A stretch of DNA of 64,000 nt. It comes from Hyalangium gracile. Lineage in GTDB: Bacteria; Myxococcota; Myxococcia; Myxococcales; Myxococcaceae. The translations under genes were made by a program, and so were the position numbers. Positions 25,407 to 35,680 of this stretch are shown in pieces. A model generated the notes under the pieces. The model was not told where the DNA came from. It saw only the letters and a list, made by a program, of their open reading frames with translations, and did no database searches. Each line of letters begins with the position of its first letter. Positions within the stretch are counted from its first letter, which is position 1. The stretch covers positions 62,001 to 126,000 of the forward strand of contig NZ_JAHXBG010000014.1 in NCBI RefSeq assembly GCF_020103725.1, written 5' to 3'.

Positions 25407-27347
25407 TCACGCCGAACCGGCTGGCGACCCTCCTTCGGAGGATTTTTCGTCCACGTCCGCGCCAGCGTCAGCCAGAGACGCCTCCCGGATGGGGTCTGGT
25501 TCCTCCTCTTCGGGGTGCCCGTGCAGGGCGGAATGGACCCGCTCGGCAACCGAGGGACCGACCACCTCGGCCAAGTCCTCGATGGAGGCCTCCTGGACTC
25601 GCTTGAGTGATCCGAAATGACGCAGGAGCATCTTGCGGCGGGCCTCTCCCACCCCCGGAATGTCCTCCAGGGCGGAGCGGATACGACTCTTGCGCAGATC
25701 CTTGGCCTGGTAGGTGATGGCGAAGCGGTGGGCCTCGTCCCGCATGCGGGTGAGCATGAACATCTCGGCGGAGTTCTGGGTGAGGATGATCGGATCCTTG
25801 CGCCCCAGGACGAAGACGCGCTCGGGGCTGCGGGCGCTCTCCTCGTCGCGGTCGAACACCTCCTGGTCGCGACTCTTGGCCAGACCTATGACGTCCACCT
25901 TCTCGATGCCCAGGTCCTTCATGGCGGCGTGGGCGCTGGCGAGCTGCCCCTTGCCGCCGTCGATGACGAGCAGGTCCGGCAGATCCTTCTCCTCCAGGCC
26001 GCGCTTGAGGCGGCGGGAGAGCACCTCGTACATGCTGGCGAAGTCGTCCTGCTTCTCCAGCGTCTTGATCTTGAAGCGGCGGTAGCGGGACTTGTCCGTC
26101 TCGCCATCGGTGACGGCCACCTGCGAGGCGACGATGCTCGAGCCCTGGAAGTGCGAGATGTCGAAGCACTCCATGCGGCGCGGGTAGTTGCGCAGGTTCA
26201 GCTTCTGCTGGAGCCGGGAGAGCACGGCGTCCGTCTCGTCCTTGGTGCGCTTGCGCTCGATGAAGGCCTGCTCGGCGTTCTTGGCGGCCATGAGCACCAG
26301 ATCGTGCTTCTCGCCACGCTTGGGCACCATCACGCGGACCTTCTCGCCCTTGCGCTCGGACAGCAGTAACTCCAGGCCCTCCAGGCTCTCCGGCTCCAGG
26401 GGCAGGAGGACTTCCTCGGGCACGAAGCTGCCCTGGTCGTAGTAGAGGTTGACGAAGGAAGGCAGCAGTTCCTCGTCGGGGAACTCCTGGCTACCGAAGG
26501 GGAAGGCCTGGCCGCCGTTGAGCCGGCCCTGCCGCACCCAGAGGACGTAGAAGAGGATGCGATCGCCCTCGCGGTGGAAGGCGAAGACGTCCTGGTCCTT
26601 GAAGTCGGTGGTGGCCACCTTCTGGCGCTCCAGGCTGCGCTCGATGGCCAGGAGCTGATCGCGCAGGCGCGCTGCCTCCTCGAACTTCAGCTCCGAGGCG
26701 GCGCGCTTCATGCGGCCCTTGATGCCATCCACCAGCTCGCTCCCCTTGCCCTCCAGGAACAGCACCACCTCGTCCACGCTGCGGCGGTACTCCTCGGGCG
26801 GCACCGGGTAGACGCACGGCGCCGGGCAGCGGCCGATCTGGTGTAGCAGGCAGGGCCGCTTGCGGTTGGCCATCACGTGGTCGGTGCACGTGCGCAGGTG
26901 GAAGTAGCGGTTGATGAGGCGCAGCGTCTCGCGGATGGCGCCGGCGCTCGAGTAGGGCCCGAAGTAGCGCGCCCCGTCCCGCTCGTACTTTCGTACGACA
27001 TCCAGCCGCGGATAGGTCTGCGTCCTATCCAGCCGCAGGGAGATGAACTGCTTGTCGTCCTTGAGCAGGACGTTGAAGCGCGGCTTGTGCTTCTTGATGA
27101 GCTCGTTCTCGAGGAGGAGCGCTTCCTTCTCGTTGTGGACGAGCACCGTCTCGATGTCCCCCAGAATGGAGTCGAGCATCGAGACGAAGACGCGCGTGTC
27201 CCCGGTCCGGGTGAAGTACGAGCGCACCCGGTTGCGCAGACTGATGGCCTTGCCCACGTAGATGACCTGACCGCGGCGGTCCTTCATCAGGTACACGCCG
27301 GGCTCGGTGGGCAGAGCGTCCAGCTTCTCCTGGAGCCGGGCGTCCAT
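25407..27347 (-). CDS. uvrC: Excinuclease ABC subunit C (UvrC)
   Basis: A 646-residue nuclease that makes both incisions around lesions bound by UvrB. The N-terminal GIY-YIG domain ([20 protein letters not shown], about 15-95) makes the 3' cut. A Cys-rich patch with [18 protein letters not shown] (about 145-165), a UVR segment for UvrB contact ([14 protein letters not shown], about 215), the RNase H-like 5' nuclease domain ([22 protein letters not shown]; about 390-540) and helix-hairpin-helix motifs ([20 protein letters not shown], about 560-600) follow in the expected order. The gene starts 6 bp after the uvrB stop, indicating an operon. An acidic C-terminal tail ([10 protein letters not shown]) extends past the usual end. 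Confidence 0.97.
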   Translation of the reverse strand: MDARLQEKLDALPTEPGVYLMKDRRGQVIYVGKAISLRNRVRSYFTRTGDTRVFVSMLDSILGDIETVLVHNEKEALLLENELIKKHKPRFNVLLKDDKQFISLRLDRTQTYPRLDVVRKYERDGARYFGPYSSAGAIRETLRLINRYFHLRTCTDHVMANRKRPCLLHQIGRCPAPCVYPVPPEEYRRSVDEVVLFLEGKGSELVDGIKGRMKRAASELKFEEAARLRDQLLAIERSLERQKVATTDFKDQDVFAFHREGDRILFYVLWVRQGRLNGGQAFPFGSQEFPDEELLPSFVNLYYDQGSFVPEEVLLPLEPESLEGLELLLSERKGEKVRVMVPKRGEKHDLVLMAAKNAEQAFIERKRTKDETDAVLSRLQQKLNLRNYPRRMECFDISHFQGSSIVASQVAVTDGETDKSRYRRFKIKTLEKQDDFASMYEVLSRRLKRGLEEKDLPDLLVIDGGKGQLASAHAAMKDLGIEKVDVIGLAKSRDQEVFDRDEESARSPERVFVLGRKDPIILTQNSAEMFMLTRMRDEAHRFAITYQAKDLRKSRIRSALEDIPGVGEARRKMLLRHFGSLKRVQEASIEDLAEVVGPSVAERVHSALHGHPEEEEPDPIREASLADAGADVDEKSSEGGSPAGSA

Positions 27348-27353
27348 GGTGGG

Positions 27354-29450
27354 CTAGCGCCTCCTCCGTCCCTTGGCCGCGTGGCCCTTGCGGCCCTTCA
27401 TCGGCACATCCTTCTCGGCGGGCTTCACCGGGGCGGCCAGGAGCGCGCGGCTGGGCGGCTTGAGGCCCAGGTCCATGTCCTTGAGCAGGAGGATGCGGTC
27501 GCGGAACTGAGCCGCCTTCTCGAACTCCATCTCGTCGGCGGCGCGCTGCATGTCCTTGGTGAACTCCTCGATGAGGCGCTTGATCTCCTTGGGGATGAGC
27601 AGATCGTTCGCGGCATCGGCGGCCATGGGCAGGGCCATGGGGTCGGCGTCGTAGAACTGCGCGGACAGGTCCAGGATGGCGCTCTTCACCGAGCGCGGAG
27701 TAATTCCGTGCTTCTCGTTGTAGGCGCGCTGCACCTCGCGGCGGCGGTTCGTCTCCTCGATGGCCAGCTTCATCGAGTCGGTCATCTGGTCCGAGTACAT
27801 GATGACGCGGCCGTTCAGGTTGCGCGCCGCGCGGCCAATGGTCTGGATGAGCGAGACGTGGCTGCGCAGGAAGCCCTCCTTGTCCGCGTCGAGGATGGCC
27901 ACCAGGGACACCTCGGGGATGTCCAGGCCCTCGCGCAGCAGGTTGATGCCCACCAGCACGTCGAAGACGCCCTTGCGCAGGTCCCGGATGATGGCGGTGC
28001 GCTCGATGGCGTCGATGTCCGAGTGCAGGTAGCGCACCTTGACGCCCACGTCCGTGAAGTACTCGGTGAGGTCCTCCGCCATGCGCTTGGTGAGCGTCGT
28101 GACGAGGACGCGCTCCTGCCGGTTGACGCGGAGGCGGACCTCCTCCAGCAGATCGTCCACCTGGTTGGCGGCGGGACGGACCTCCACGGGCGGATCCATG
28201 AGGCCGGTCGGGCGGATGATCTGCTCCACGACCACGCCCTTGCTCTTCTGCAATTCGTACTCGGCCGGAGTGGCGGAGACGAAGACGGCCTGCTGCACCA
28301 TGCCCTCGAACTCGGAGAACTTGAGCGGCCGGTTGTCCAGGGCGCTGGGCAGGCGGAAGCCGAACTCCACCAGCGTCTCCTTGCGCGAGCGGTCGCCGCG
28401 GTACATGGCGCCGATCTGCGGGATGGTCTGGTGGCTCTCATCGATGAGGATGAGCATGTTGCGCGGGAAGTAGTCGATGAGGCACGGCGGCGGCTCGCCG
28501 GGGGCACGGCCCGAGAAGTGGCGCGAGTAGTTCTCGATGCCGTTGCAGAAACCCACCTGCTCGATCATCTCGAGATCGAACATCGTGCGCTGCTCCAGGC
28601 GCTGGGCCTCCAGCAGCTTGCCCTCCTTCTTGAAGAGGCTGAGGCGCTCGGCCAGCTCGTCGCGGATGGTCTGGAGCGCGCGCTTGCGGGTGTCCACCTC
28701 CGTTACGTAGTGGCTGGCGGGGAAGATGACGATCTTCTCCAGCGCGCCCAGGGTGAGGCCACGCAGCGGGTCGAACTCGGTGATCTTCTCCACCTCGTCG
28801 CCGAAGAAGCTGATGCGGACGGCGCGCTCCTCCTCGTAGGCGGGGAACACTTCCACGGTGTCTCCGCGAGCGCGGAAGGTGCCGCGATGGAAGTCGAAGT
28901 CGTTGCGCTCGTACTGGGCCTCCACCAGCCGGCGCATGAGCGCGTCACGGCCCAGCTCGGCGCCCATGTTCACGGTGATGGCCATGTCCACGTAGGAGCG
29001 CGCGGTGCCCAGGCCGTAGATGCAGGACACGCTGGCGACGATGATCACGTCATCGCGGATGCGCAGGCTGTGGGTGGCCGAGTGGCGCATGCGCTCGATC
29101 TCGTCGTTGATGGACGAGTCCTTCTCGATGAAGGTGTCCGACGAGGGGACGTAGGCCTCGGGCTGGTAGTAGTCGTAGTAGGAGACGAAGTACTCGACGG
29201 CGTTCTCCGGGAAGACTTCCTTGAACTCGCCGTAGAGCTGGGCCGCCAGGGTCTTGTTGTGGGCGATGATGAGCGTGGGCCGCTTCACGTTGGCGATGAC
29301 GTTCGCCATGGTGAACGTCTTGCCCGACCCGGTGACGCCGAGCAGGGTCTGGTACTGGTCCCCGCGCAGCACCCCCTCGGTCAGCTCGCCGATGGCCCTC
29401 GGCTGGTCGCCCTGCGGCGCGTATTCGCTGTGGATCTTGAAGTCCGCCAT
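27354..29450 (-). CDS. uvrB: Excinuclease ABC subunit B (UvrB)
   Basis: A 698-residue DNA damage-verifying helicase of nucleotide excision repair. The start [20 protein letters not shown] at 29450 matches the family; the longer frame from 29468 adds six residues. Walker A is [14 protein letters not shown] near 40, the beta-hairpin is [19 protein letters not shown]-like ([19 protein letters not shown]), the DEAD-like box is [10 protein letters not shown], and helicase motifs V/VI are [22 protein letters not shown] and [17 protein letters not shown]-terminal UVR domain ([17 protein letters not shown]) binds UvrC. A basic Lys/Arg-rich tail ends the protein. uvrA is not in the window. Confidence 0.97.
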   Translation of the reverse strand: MADFKIHSEYAPQGDQPRAIGELTEGVLRGDQYQTLLGVTGSGKTFTMANVIANVKRPTLIIAHNKTLAAQLYGEFKEVFPENAVEYFVSYYDYYQPEAYVPSSDTFIEKDSSINDEIERMRHSATHSLRIRDDVIIVASVSCIYGLGTARSYVDMAITVNMGAELGRDALMRRLVEAQYERNDFDFHRGTFRARGDTVEVFPAYEEERAVRISFFGDEVEKITEFDPLRGLTLGALEKIVIFPASHYVTEVDTRKRALQTIRDELAERLSLFKKEGKLLEAQRLEQRTMFDLEMIEQVGFCNGIENYSRHFSGRAPGEPPPCLIDYFPRNMLILIDESHQTIPQIGAMYRGDRSRKETLVEFGFRLPSALDNRPLKFSEFEGMVQQAVFVSATPAEYELQKSKGVVVEQIIRPTGLMDPPVEVRPAANQVDDLLEEVRLRVNRQERVLVTTLTKRMAEDLTEYFTDVGVKVRYLHSDIDAIERTAIIRDLRKGVFDVLVGINLLREGLDIPEVSLVAILDADKEGFLRSHVSLIQTIGRAARNLNGRVIMYSDQMTDSMKLAIEETNRRREVQRAYNEKHGITPRSVKSAILDLSAQFYDADPMALPMAADAANDLLIPKEIKRLIEEFTKDMQRAADEMEFEKAAQFRDRILLLKDMDLGLKPPSRALLAAPVKPAEKDVPMKGRKGHAAKGRRRR

Positions 29451-29528
29451 GAGGCGGACATTTAACACCCTGCAACGAAGCAGGCTGGCACTTCCTGCAT
29501 GCCTGCTCGACAGCGGACGGAGGCGGGG

Positions 29529-31211
29529 CTACTTCGCCCCCTTTGCCTCCAGGGCCTTGGTTGCCTTGAGGGACTCCAGCCGCGCGGCCTCGAACTCGTC
29601 CCCCTTGTTCCAGCGGGGCATCTCCGGCGCGCGAGCCACGTGAGCGCCCAGCAGGAAGCTCAGCCGCACGTCCTCCACGGCCCCGCTGAGATCCCAATCC
29701 GGGCGCAGCTCGTCGGAGGGCTGGTGGTAGTGCTTCGCCTCCCACAATTCGCGCTGCTGCTTGCCCCACCCCTCCGGCCGGCCAATGAAGTCCATGCCGC
29801 TGCCGAAGTAGGCCGCGGGGATGCCAAGCTTGGCGAAGTTGAACTGATCCGAGCGGTAGAAGAAGCCGCGATCGGAGAGCTGGTCCGCCTTCACGCTACG
29901 GCTCTGCGTCTTCGCCAGGCCGACGATGGTGGCATCCAAGGTGGACTTGCCCAGGCCGATGACGGTGACGTCCCGCGTGCGCCCGAGGATGTTGATGCCG
30001 TCGATGTTGATGTTGGCGGCGATGTGGCCCGCGGGCACGGGCAGGTGGCTGGAGAGGTACAGCGAGCCCAGCAGCCCCTGCTCCTCCGCGGCCACGGCGG
30101 CGAAGAGGATGGAGCGGCGCGGGGGCTTGGGCAGCGCGTGGAAGGCGCGCGCCGCGGAGAGCAGGGCCGCCACGCCCGCCGCGTTGTCGACCGCGCCGTT
30201 GTAGATGGCGTCCTCGCCGGGCTTCGGGTTCTCCTTCATGCCCAGGTGGTCGTGGTGCGCGGTGTAGAGCACCACCTCGTGAGCCAGCTTCGGATCGCTG
30301 CCGGGCAGCAGCCCCAGCACGTTGGCCGTGGGGCGGCGACGAACCTGGTTCGCGAAGCGCGTGGACACCTTCACCCCGAGCGGCACGGGCTTGAAGTCGC
30401 GCTTCTGCGCGGCGGCGATGAGCGTGTCGAGCTCCTGCCCTCCGAGGCGGACGATGCGCCGCGTGGCCTCCTCGGTGGTCCAGCCCTTGACCTGGACACG
30501 AGAGCCGGACGTGGCGGGCAGCTCGAACTGCTCGCCCGTCCACGAGGTCTGCACCACCTGCCAGGGGTAGCCGGCGCTCGGCGTGGTGTGGAGGATGATG
30601 GCTCCGGCGGCGCCCACCTTCGCCGCCTCCTCGTACTTGTAGTCCCAGCGGCCGTACCAGAGCCGCGTCCGGCCCGCGAAGAGGTTCGGATCGTCCGACG
30701 GATCGTTGTTGAGGATGAGGAGCGTCTTGCCCCGCAGGTCCATCCCCTTGAAGTCGTCCCAGGAGTGCTCGGGCGCGACGATGCCGTAGCCCACGAAGAC
30801 CAGCTCCGAGTTGTCCAGCCGCGCCTCCGGCTCCTGCACTCCAGACACGGCGATGAAGTCGTCGTGGAACTGGAGCTCCACACGCCCGGACGCCGTGGCG
30901 AACGTCATCGTGTCGGGGTGGCCGTTGATGCCCACGAGCTCGAAGGGCTGAAACCACGTGCCGTCCGTGCCCGCTGGCTTCAGCCCGAGCCCCTCGAGCT
31001 CAGCGGCGATGTACGCCTGCGCCAGCGCGTCCCCGCGAGTGCCAGGACCGCGGCCCTCGAGGAGATCGTGCGCCAGGAAGCGCACGTGGCCTCGCAGCTG
31101 GTGGGCGTCGATGGTCTGTGCCGCGGCCTTCTCCGCGGGGGTGCTGAGAGGCACCGCCTGCGCGAAGACCGGGAGGGGCATGAGGAACAGCAGGGCCAGC
31201 AGGCGCTTCAT
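29529..31211 (-). CDS. Secreted M28 family zinc aminopeptidase
   Basis: A 560-residue protein with a signal peptide (MKRLLALLFLMPLPVFAQA). The M28 catalytic domain is interrupted by a PA (protease-associated) domain at about 100-270. The zinc ligands are visible: TAHHDHLG (His), GAVDNAAGVAALL (bridging Asp), and AAEEQGLLGS (catalytic Glu plus ligand Glu). The C-terminal part contains the remaining ligand region with YFGSGMDFIGRPEGW and HYHQPSDEL. The enzyme should trim N-terminal residues from peptides outside the cytoplasm, fitting the proteolytic lifestyle of myxobacteria. The start at 31211 places the signal at residue 1. Same strand as uvrB, 78 bp upstream of it. Confidence 0.93.
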   Translation of the reverse strand: MKRLLALLFLMPLPVFAQAVPLSTPAEKAAAQTIDAHQLRGHVRFLAHDLLEGRGPGTRGDALAQAYIAAELEGLGLKPAGTDGTWFQPFELVGINGHPDTMTFATASGRVELQFHDDFIAVSGVQEPEARLDNSELVFVGYGIVAPEHSWDDFKGMDLRGKTLLILNNDPSDDPNLFAGRTRLWYGRWDYKYEEAAKVGAAGAIILHTTPSAGYPWQVVQTSWTGEQFELPATSGSRVQVKGWTTEEATRRIVRLGGQELDTLIAAAQKRDFKPVPLGVKVSTRFANQVRRRPTANVLGLLPGSDPKLAHEVVLYTAHHDHLGMKENPKPGEDAIYNGAVDNAAGVAALLSAARAFHALPKPPRRSILFAAVAAEEQGLLGSLYLSSHLPVPAGHIAANINIDGINILGRTRDVTVIGLGKSTLDATIVGLAKTQSRSVKADQLSDRGFFYRSDQFNFAKLGIPAAYFGSGMDFIGRPEGWGKQQRELWEAKHYHQPSDELRPDWDLSGAVEDVRLSFLLGAHVARAPEMPRWNKGDEFEAARLESLKATKALEAKGAK

Positions 31212-31325
31212 GAGGCAGAGCCCTAACACGAAGCTCCGCTCCTCGGCAGGGCGAATCGAGACGCTGGTGGTCGGGCACGAAGGAGGGGCCCTGCCTGGGC
31301 GAATGCCAGGCGGGCGACCCGTCGC

Positions 31326-32804
31326 TCAGGCGGACTCCGTCGGGGGCGCCGCCACCTTCCAGGTGGTGCCTCCAGGCGTGTCCATGATCTCCACGCCCTT
31401 GGCCTTCAGCTCCGCGCGCACCCGGTCCGCCTCGGCGAAGTTCTTCGCCTTGCGCGCCTCGTTGCGCTGGACGATGAGCTGCTCCACCTGCGCCACGTCG
31501 ATGCCGCGCTCACGCACCGCCCGGTCGCGCCGACGCAGCAGCCACTGCGCCGGCTCGTCCTCGAACAGTCCGAGCACGCCCGACACCTTGCCCACCACCT
31601 CCCGCAGCGCCTGCAGCGTCCGCCCCACCAGCGCCTTGTCCTTCACCGGCGGCTTGTCCACCAGCTCGTTCATCAGCGCGAACAGGCCCGACAGCCCTCC
31701 CAGCGCTCCGGCGAAGTTGAAGTCGTCGTCCATCGCCGTCTCGAACTCGCGCAGGAAGCGCTCGGGCTCGCCGTGCACGGGGCCCTTGCCGAAGTCCTTG
31801 CCCGCCACGCGCTCGTCCACCTTGCGCAGCGTCTCGTAGAAGTACTCCATGCGCTGCTCGGAGTCCGCGATCGCCTTGTCCGAGAAGTTCAGCGGGTGCC
31901 GGTAGTGCGTGGACAGGAAGAAGAAGCGCAGCGCCTCCGCGTCCACCTTCGCCAGCGCGTCGCGCAGCCGCACCACGTTGCCCAGCGACTTGGACATCTT
32001 CGCGCCTTCCATGTCCAGGAAGCCGCAGTGCATCCAGTACTTCGACAGCGTCTTGCCGCTCGCCGCCTCGCTCTGGGCGATCTCGTTCTCGTGGTGGGGG
32101 AAGATCAAATCGAGCGCGCCGCCGTGGATGTCGAACGACTCACCCAGGAAGCGCGCGCTCATCGCCGAGCACTCGATGTGCCAGCCCGGACGCCCCTTGC
32201 CCCACGGGCTGTCCCACGACGGCTCTCCGGGCTTGGCCGCCTTCCACAGCGCGAAGTCCAGCGGCTCGCGCTTCTGCTCGCCCGGCTGCACCCGCTCGCC
32301 CGCGCGCAAGTCATCCAGGTTGCGCTTGGACAGCTTCGCGTACTCCGGGTAGCGGCTCACCTGGAAGTACACGTCGCCCTGGGACTCGTACGCCACGCCC
32401 CGGGCCACCAGCTTCTCGATGATGCCGATGATCTCCGGGATCGTCTCGCTCACTTTCGGCGAGACGTCCGGCTCCTTCATGTGCAGCGCCCGAGCGTCCT
32501 CCCGGAACGCCTCCACGAAGCGCGCCGCCAGCGCCACCGGCTCCTCGCCCGTCTCGTGCGCGGCCTTGATGATCTTGTCGTCCACGTCCGTGTAGTTGCG
32601 CACGTACGTGACGCGGTACCCCCGGTACCTCAGGTACCGGACCACCACGTCGAAGGAGGTAAAGGTACGAGCATTCCCGACATGAATGTAGCTATAGACG
32701 GTCGGCCCACAGACGTAGATGCGGATGGCCCCCGGCTCGAGTGGAACCAGCGGTTCCTTCTGCATCGTCAGCGTGTTGAAGAGCGTGATCGACGGCTGAG
32801 CCAC
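31326..32804 (-). CDS. cysS: Cysteinyl-tRNA synthetase
   Basis: A 492-residue class I aminoacyl-tRNA synthetase that charges tRNA-Cys. The HIGH-type motif is YSYIHVGNARTF, preceded by the zinc Cys of IYVCGPTVY. WHIECSAMS and the HHENEIAQSEAASGK zinc/substrate blocks are present, and the KMSKS loop is MEGAKMSKSLGN. The C-terminal anticodon-binding region holds RNEARKAKNFAEADRVRAELK. I favour the GTG at 32804 because GGGAGG lies about 10 nt upstream and the protein then begins VAQPSITLFNTL, like other family members. An ATG at 32822 is the alternative and encodes that ribosome site in its own codons. It is divergent from the FHA gene. Confidence 0.95.
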   Translation of the reverse strand: MAQPSITLFNTLTMQKEPLVPLEPGAIRIYVCGPTVYSYIHVGNARTFTSFDVVVRYLRYRGYRVTYVRNYTDVDDKIIKAAHETGEEPVALAARFVEAFREDARALHMKEPDVSPKVSETIPEIIGIIEKLVARGVAYESQGDVYFQVSRYPEYAKLSKRNLDDLRAGERVQPGEQKREPLDFALWKAAKPGEPSWDSPWGKGRPGWHIECSAMSARFLGESFDIHGGALDLIFPHHENEIAQSEAASGKTLSKYWMHCGFLDMEGAKMSKSLGNVVRLRDALAKVDAEALRFFFLSTHYRHPLNFSDKAIADSEQRMEYFYETLRKVDERVAGKDFGKGPVHGEPERFLREFETAMDDDFNFAGALGGLSGLFALMNELVDKPPVKDKALVGRTLQALREVVGKVSGVLGLFEDEPAQWLLRRRDRAVRERGIDVAQVEQLIVQRNEARKAKNFAEADRVRAELKAKGVEIMDTPGGTTWKVAAPPTESA

Positions 32805-32887
32805 GGTAGGGGTTCCTCCCATCAGTGAACGGACGGTAGCCACTCTAGGCACCTGAAGGTGGCACAGTCAGCCACCAATCTGGGAGA

Positions 32888-34351
32888 ATGGGCTCAGGAA
32901 TGGCCCCCTCCAACCCCAAACGCCCGCCGCGCCCCCCACGCCCCCCTGGCGCGTCGGCGTCCAAGAAGGAGGACGTGGAGCTACCCTTCGACGACGACGA
33001 GGTGGCGCCGCTGCAGGAGGACGATCCGCGTCCGCAGCGCGTTCCCCAGTACCCCGCCGGCCCGCGCCGCTCGACGCGCGGTACCCGAGGCCCGCGCGAG
33101 AGCACGAAGGACCGCGAGCTGACCACGCGGTTCGACACGAACGAGTACTCGGACCCGGGCTACACGCCCGTCTTCCTCTATGTGGAGAAGGGGCCGGGCG
33201 CCGGGCAGCTGATGCCCGTGAAGCAGGGTCCGCTGGTCATCGGCCGGGCGTCCGCGTGTGACTTGCGGCTGCAGCACCCGTCCATCAGCCGCCGCCATGC
33301 CCAGATCATGCGCCAGGGCGAGCGCTTCGTCCTACGAGACCTGGGCAGCCAGAACGGCACCTTCGTCAACCGGGTGAAGATCACCTCGGATCACGACATC
33401 AAGGTCGGGGACGAGCTGTCGCTGGGCAACGCGGTGATGCGGCTGCGAGGCTCGGGAGGCCCCCTCGACAAGCTCCCCGAGGTGACCGACCCGGGCGGCG
33501 TGCCCCTGCGCAAGGGCACGAGCATGGCGCGCGTGGCCATCATCGCGGGGACCGTGGGCTCGGCGGTGGCGGCCCTGCTGACGCTGGCCTTCCTGAAGTT
33601 CTCGGGTGCGGACCAGCCGGCCCCCACCTCCCCTGCTCCCTCGACCCGGAGTGCCACTCCCGCCACGGACGAGCCCGCCCAGAAGGCCGACGACGCCTAC
33701 GAGCCGCCTCCTCCCGCTGACGCGGAGGAGAGCCAGGCCGCGGACTCGGACTCGGAGCCAACGGAAGAGTCCGAGCGCGCCGTGAAGCCGATCCAGCCCT
33801 CCACGGAGACGTCGGCTCCTGGGGACGCCAAGGCCTCTGGCCCTCGGGCCGGTGCCGTCAGCGCGAAGTCCTTCGCCTCTCGCAAGGAATCCAGCTCGAA
33901 GGCGGGCGGCAGCAAGGGCTCGGCTCGCCAGGAGGCCCTCGCGGGCAACGTGGACCGCGCCGACATCCTCGCCGTCTATGAGAAGGGGGATGTGGACGGC
34001 GCGTTGAAGCTGGCGCGAGCGGCCCAGGCCGAGCCGCTCGCGGCGAAGATCTCCCAGTTCCAGGCGGCCAAGGCCGCGGGGGAGCAGGCCATCAAGGCTC
34101 AGGACACCGCCATCGCCATCCGGCAGCTCACCATGGCGCTCCTGGTGGACCAGGACCTGTCCCAGGGCTGGAGCGTGCAGGGGCGCCATCTCCGCAAGCA
34201 GCTCGGCAGGCTCTACGCCCAGTCCGGTCAGCAGCAGCTGAAGACGGGGAACAAGGGCGCGGCCCGCATCGCCTTCGAAGCGGCGCTCAAGCACGACCCG
34301 GCCAATACCGCGGCCAAGGCGGAGCTCCAGAAGCTCGATGGCAAGAAGTAG
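32888..34351 (+). CDS. FHA domain membrane protein with C-terminal TPR-like region
   Basis: A 487-residue protein with a Pro-rich cytoplasmic N-terminus (about 1-90), an FHA phosphothreonine-binding domain (about 95-195; GPLVIGRASACDLRLQHPSISRRHAQI, then SQNGTFVNRVKI), one membrane helix (VAIIAGTVGSAVAALLTLAFL, about 217-238), a Pro/Ser/Glu-rich linker of about 110 residues, and a helical TPR-like domain (about 355-485). The topology predicts an inside FHA sensor and an outside repeat domain, so it may relay Ser/Thr kinase signals to the envelope. An ATG at 32900 is an alternative start; neither has ideal spacing. A second FHA-TM protein lies at 39919-40776. Confidence 0.85.
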   Translation: MGSGMAPSNPKRPPRPPRPPGASASKKEDVELPFDDDEVAPLQEDDPRPQRVPQYPAGPRRSTRGTRGPRESTKDRELTTRFDTNEYSDPGYTPVFLYVEKGPGAGQLMPVKQGPLVIGRASACDLRLQHPSISRRHAQIMRQGERFVLRDLGSQNGTFVNRVKITSDHDIKVGDELSLGNAVMRLRGSGGPLDKLPEVTDPGGVPLRKGTSMARVAIIAGTVGSAVAALLTLAFLKFSGADQPAPTSPAPSTRSATPATDEPAQKADDAYEPPPPADAEESQAADSDSEPTEESERAVKPIQPSTETSAPGDAKASGPRAGAVSAKSFASRKESSSKAGGSKGSARQEALAGNVDRADILAVYEKGDVDGALKLARAAQAEPLAAKISQFQAAKAAGEQAIKAQDTAIAIRQLTMALLVDQDLSQGWSVQGRHLRKQLGRLYAQSGQQQLKTGNKGAARIAFEAALKHDPANTAAKAELQKLDGKK

Positions 34352-34381
34352 CGCTCGGCGTGAGGCTCGGGTGATGAGGCC

Positions 34382-35050
34382 TCACTCCTGAGCAGGCTCG
34401 ATCGGCGCGGGAGCCCTGCGCAGCCCTCGCACCAGGAGCCAGCCGTTCATCGCGATGATGAACACCAGCAGCAGCGCCACCGCCAGCCGTCCGAAGTCCT
34501 CTCCCGGCCGCTGGCCCTCGATCACGATCCACAGCCGGCCCTTCAGCGGCTGCACCTCTCCCTTCGAGCGCAGCAGCTCGAACGCATCGCCGTAGCGCGA
34601 CGCCTCCTCCTCGGCCAGCAGCCGTCCCCTCACCGCGAAGGGACGCTGGTTCGGCGGTGGAGGCTTCCGCCCCGGAGCCCACTCCTCCCCCGGCAGCGAG
34701 GGGCGGCGCACCACGAACGGCGAGTCCTTGAGCCCCACCAGGACGAACACCGCACTCCCGTCCCGCTCGTAGGCGGCGTGGCTCGTGGGGATGCCGTGCA
34801 GCTGCACGTAGCGGTTGGAGACCAGCTCCTCGTAGCGGTAGTCGCCCTCGGCCCCCAGCGACAGCGGCGTACGGGACGAGAAGAAGTACTGGACCTCTCG
34901 CCACTGCATCGTGAAGAGCGCCGCCGCCACGCCGATGGCCACCAGCGACACCGGCGCCCTCAGCGGGCTGCGCGGCCGCCGGGCCTGCCGGGCCTCCAGC
35001 TCCGCGATGCGCCGCTCCCGCTCCTCCCGAACGAGCTGTTCTTCGGACAT
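34382..35050 (-). CDS. Two-TM envelope protein, hypothetical
   Basis: A 222-residue protein. A short charged N-terminal helix (EEQLVREERERRIAELEARQ) lies in the cytoplasm, then a membrane helix (APVSLVAIGVAAALFTMQW), a periplasmic domain of about 125 residues (DYRYEELVSNRYVQLHGIPT, AYERDGSAVFVLVGLKDSPFV), and a second membrane helix near the end (LAVALLLVFIIAMNGWLLV). The arrangement recalls SURF1-like proteins, but no signature is present, so no function is claimed. The start ATG lies directly after the intrinsic terminator of cdnL, with no ordinary ribosome site. Confidence 0.7.
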   Translation of the reverse strand: MSEEQLVREERERRIAELEARQARRPRSPLRAPVSLVAIGVAAALFTMQWREVQYFFSSRTPLSLGAEGDYRYEELVSNRYVQLHGIPTSHAAYERDGSAVFVLVGLKDSPFVVRRPSLPGEEWAPGRKPPPPNQRPFAVRGRLLAEEEASRYGDAFELLRSKGEVQPLKGRLWIVIEGQRPGEDFGRLAVALLLVFIIAMNGWLLVRGLRRAPAPIEPAQE

Positions 35051-35051
35051 G

Positions 35052-35086
35052 AAAAAGCCCCGGGTTCCTCTCGAGGAGCCCGGGGC
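35052..35086 (-). terminator. Intrinsic terminator of cdnL, abutting the next start codon
   Basis: On the minus strand GCCCCGGG-like arms pair perfectly over 8 bp (35057-35064 with 35079-35086). A small inner stem (CCTC/GAGG) lies in the 14-nt loop, and five Ts (35052-35056) follow immediately. Two bases later comes the start codon of the next gene (35048-35050). Confidence 0.88.
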
Positions 35087-35113
35087 CAGCATGCGCCAGC
35101 GGCGCAGCGAGTG

Positions 35114-35611
35114 CTAGGCGGTGATGTTGAAGATCTTCTTCAGGTCCGACTCGATCTCTTCCTCGGAGCAGTCCTTGGCCAGCGACAGCTCCTTGATGAG
35201 CAGCGAGCGCGCCGTGTCCAGCATCTTGCGCTCACCGAACGAGAGGTCCTTGTCGCCCTTCAGGAGGTAGAGGTCGCGCAGCACCTCGGCGATCTCGAAG
35301 ACGGAGCCCGTCTTGATCTTCTCCATGTACTCCCGGTAGCGACGGTTCCACGTCGTGGAGTCGACCGAGATGTCCTTCTCCTTGAGGATGGAGTAGACCT
35401 GCTTGACGTCCTCCTCGCTGATGATCTCTCGGAGGCCGACCGATCCCACCTTGTTGATCGGGATCATGATTCGCATCCCGTTCTCCAGGATGCGCAGCAC
35501 GTAGAACGACTGGCGCTGCCCGGCAACCTCGGTGTGCTCGATGCCCATCACCTCGCCCACGCCCTGCCCCGGGTAAACCGCCTTGTCACCAGTCTTGAAG
35601 CTGGTCTGCAC
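35114..35611 (-). CDS. cdnL: CdnL, CarD-like RNA polymerase-binding transcription factor
   Basis: A 165-residue essential transcription factor that binds the RNA polymerase beta subunit through its N-terminal Tudor-like domain (about 1-65; GDKAVYPGQGVGEVMGIE) and stabilises open complexes at housekeeping and rRNA promoters through the C-terminal helical DNA-binding domain (about 70-160; TTWNRRYREYMEKIKTGSVF, with the Trp that wedges the bubble). It matches what I recall of Myxococcus xanthus CdnL almost throughout. The start is GTG at 35611 with AAGGAGG about 9 nt upstream. Lacking the AT-hook tail, it is CdnL and not CarD itself. An intrinsic terminator follows 28 bp after the stop. Confidence 0.96.
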   Translation of the reverse strand: MQTSFKTGDKAVYPGQGVGEVMGIEHTEVAGQRQSFYVLRILENGMRIMIPINKVGSVGLREIISEEDVKQVYSILKEKDISVDSTTWNRRYREYMEKIKTGSVFEIAEVLRDLYLLKGDKDLSFGERKMLDTARSLLIKELSLAKDCSEEEIESDLKKIFNITA

Positions 35612-35680
35612 TCGTTACCGCCTCCTTGAATGATCCGGCTCCGGCCTACGGAAGCACGGCACTACTACCACAAACCACAC

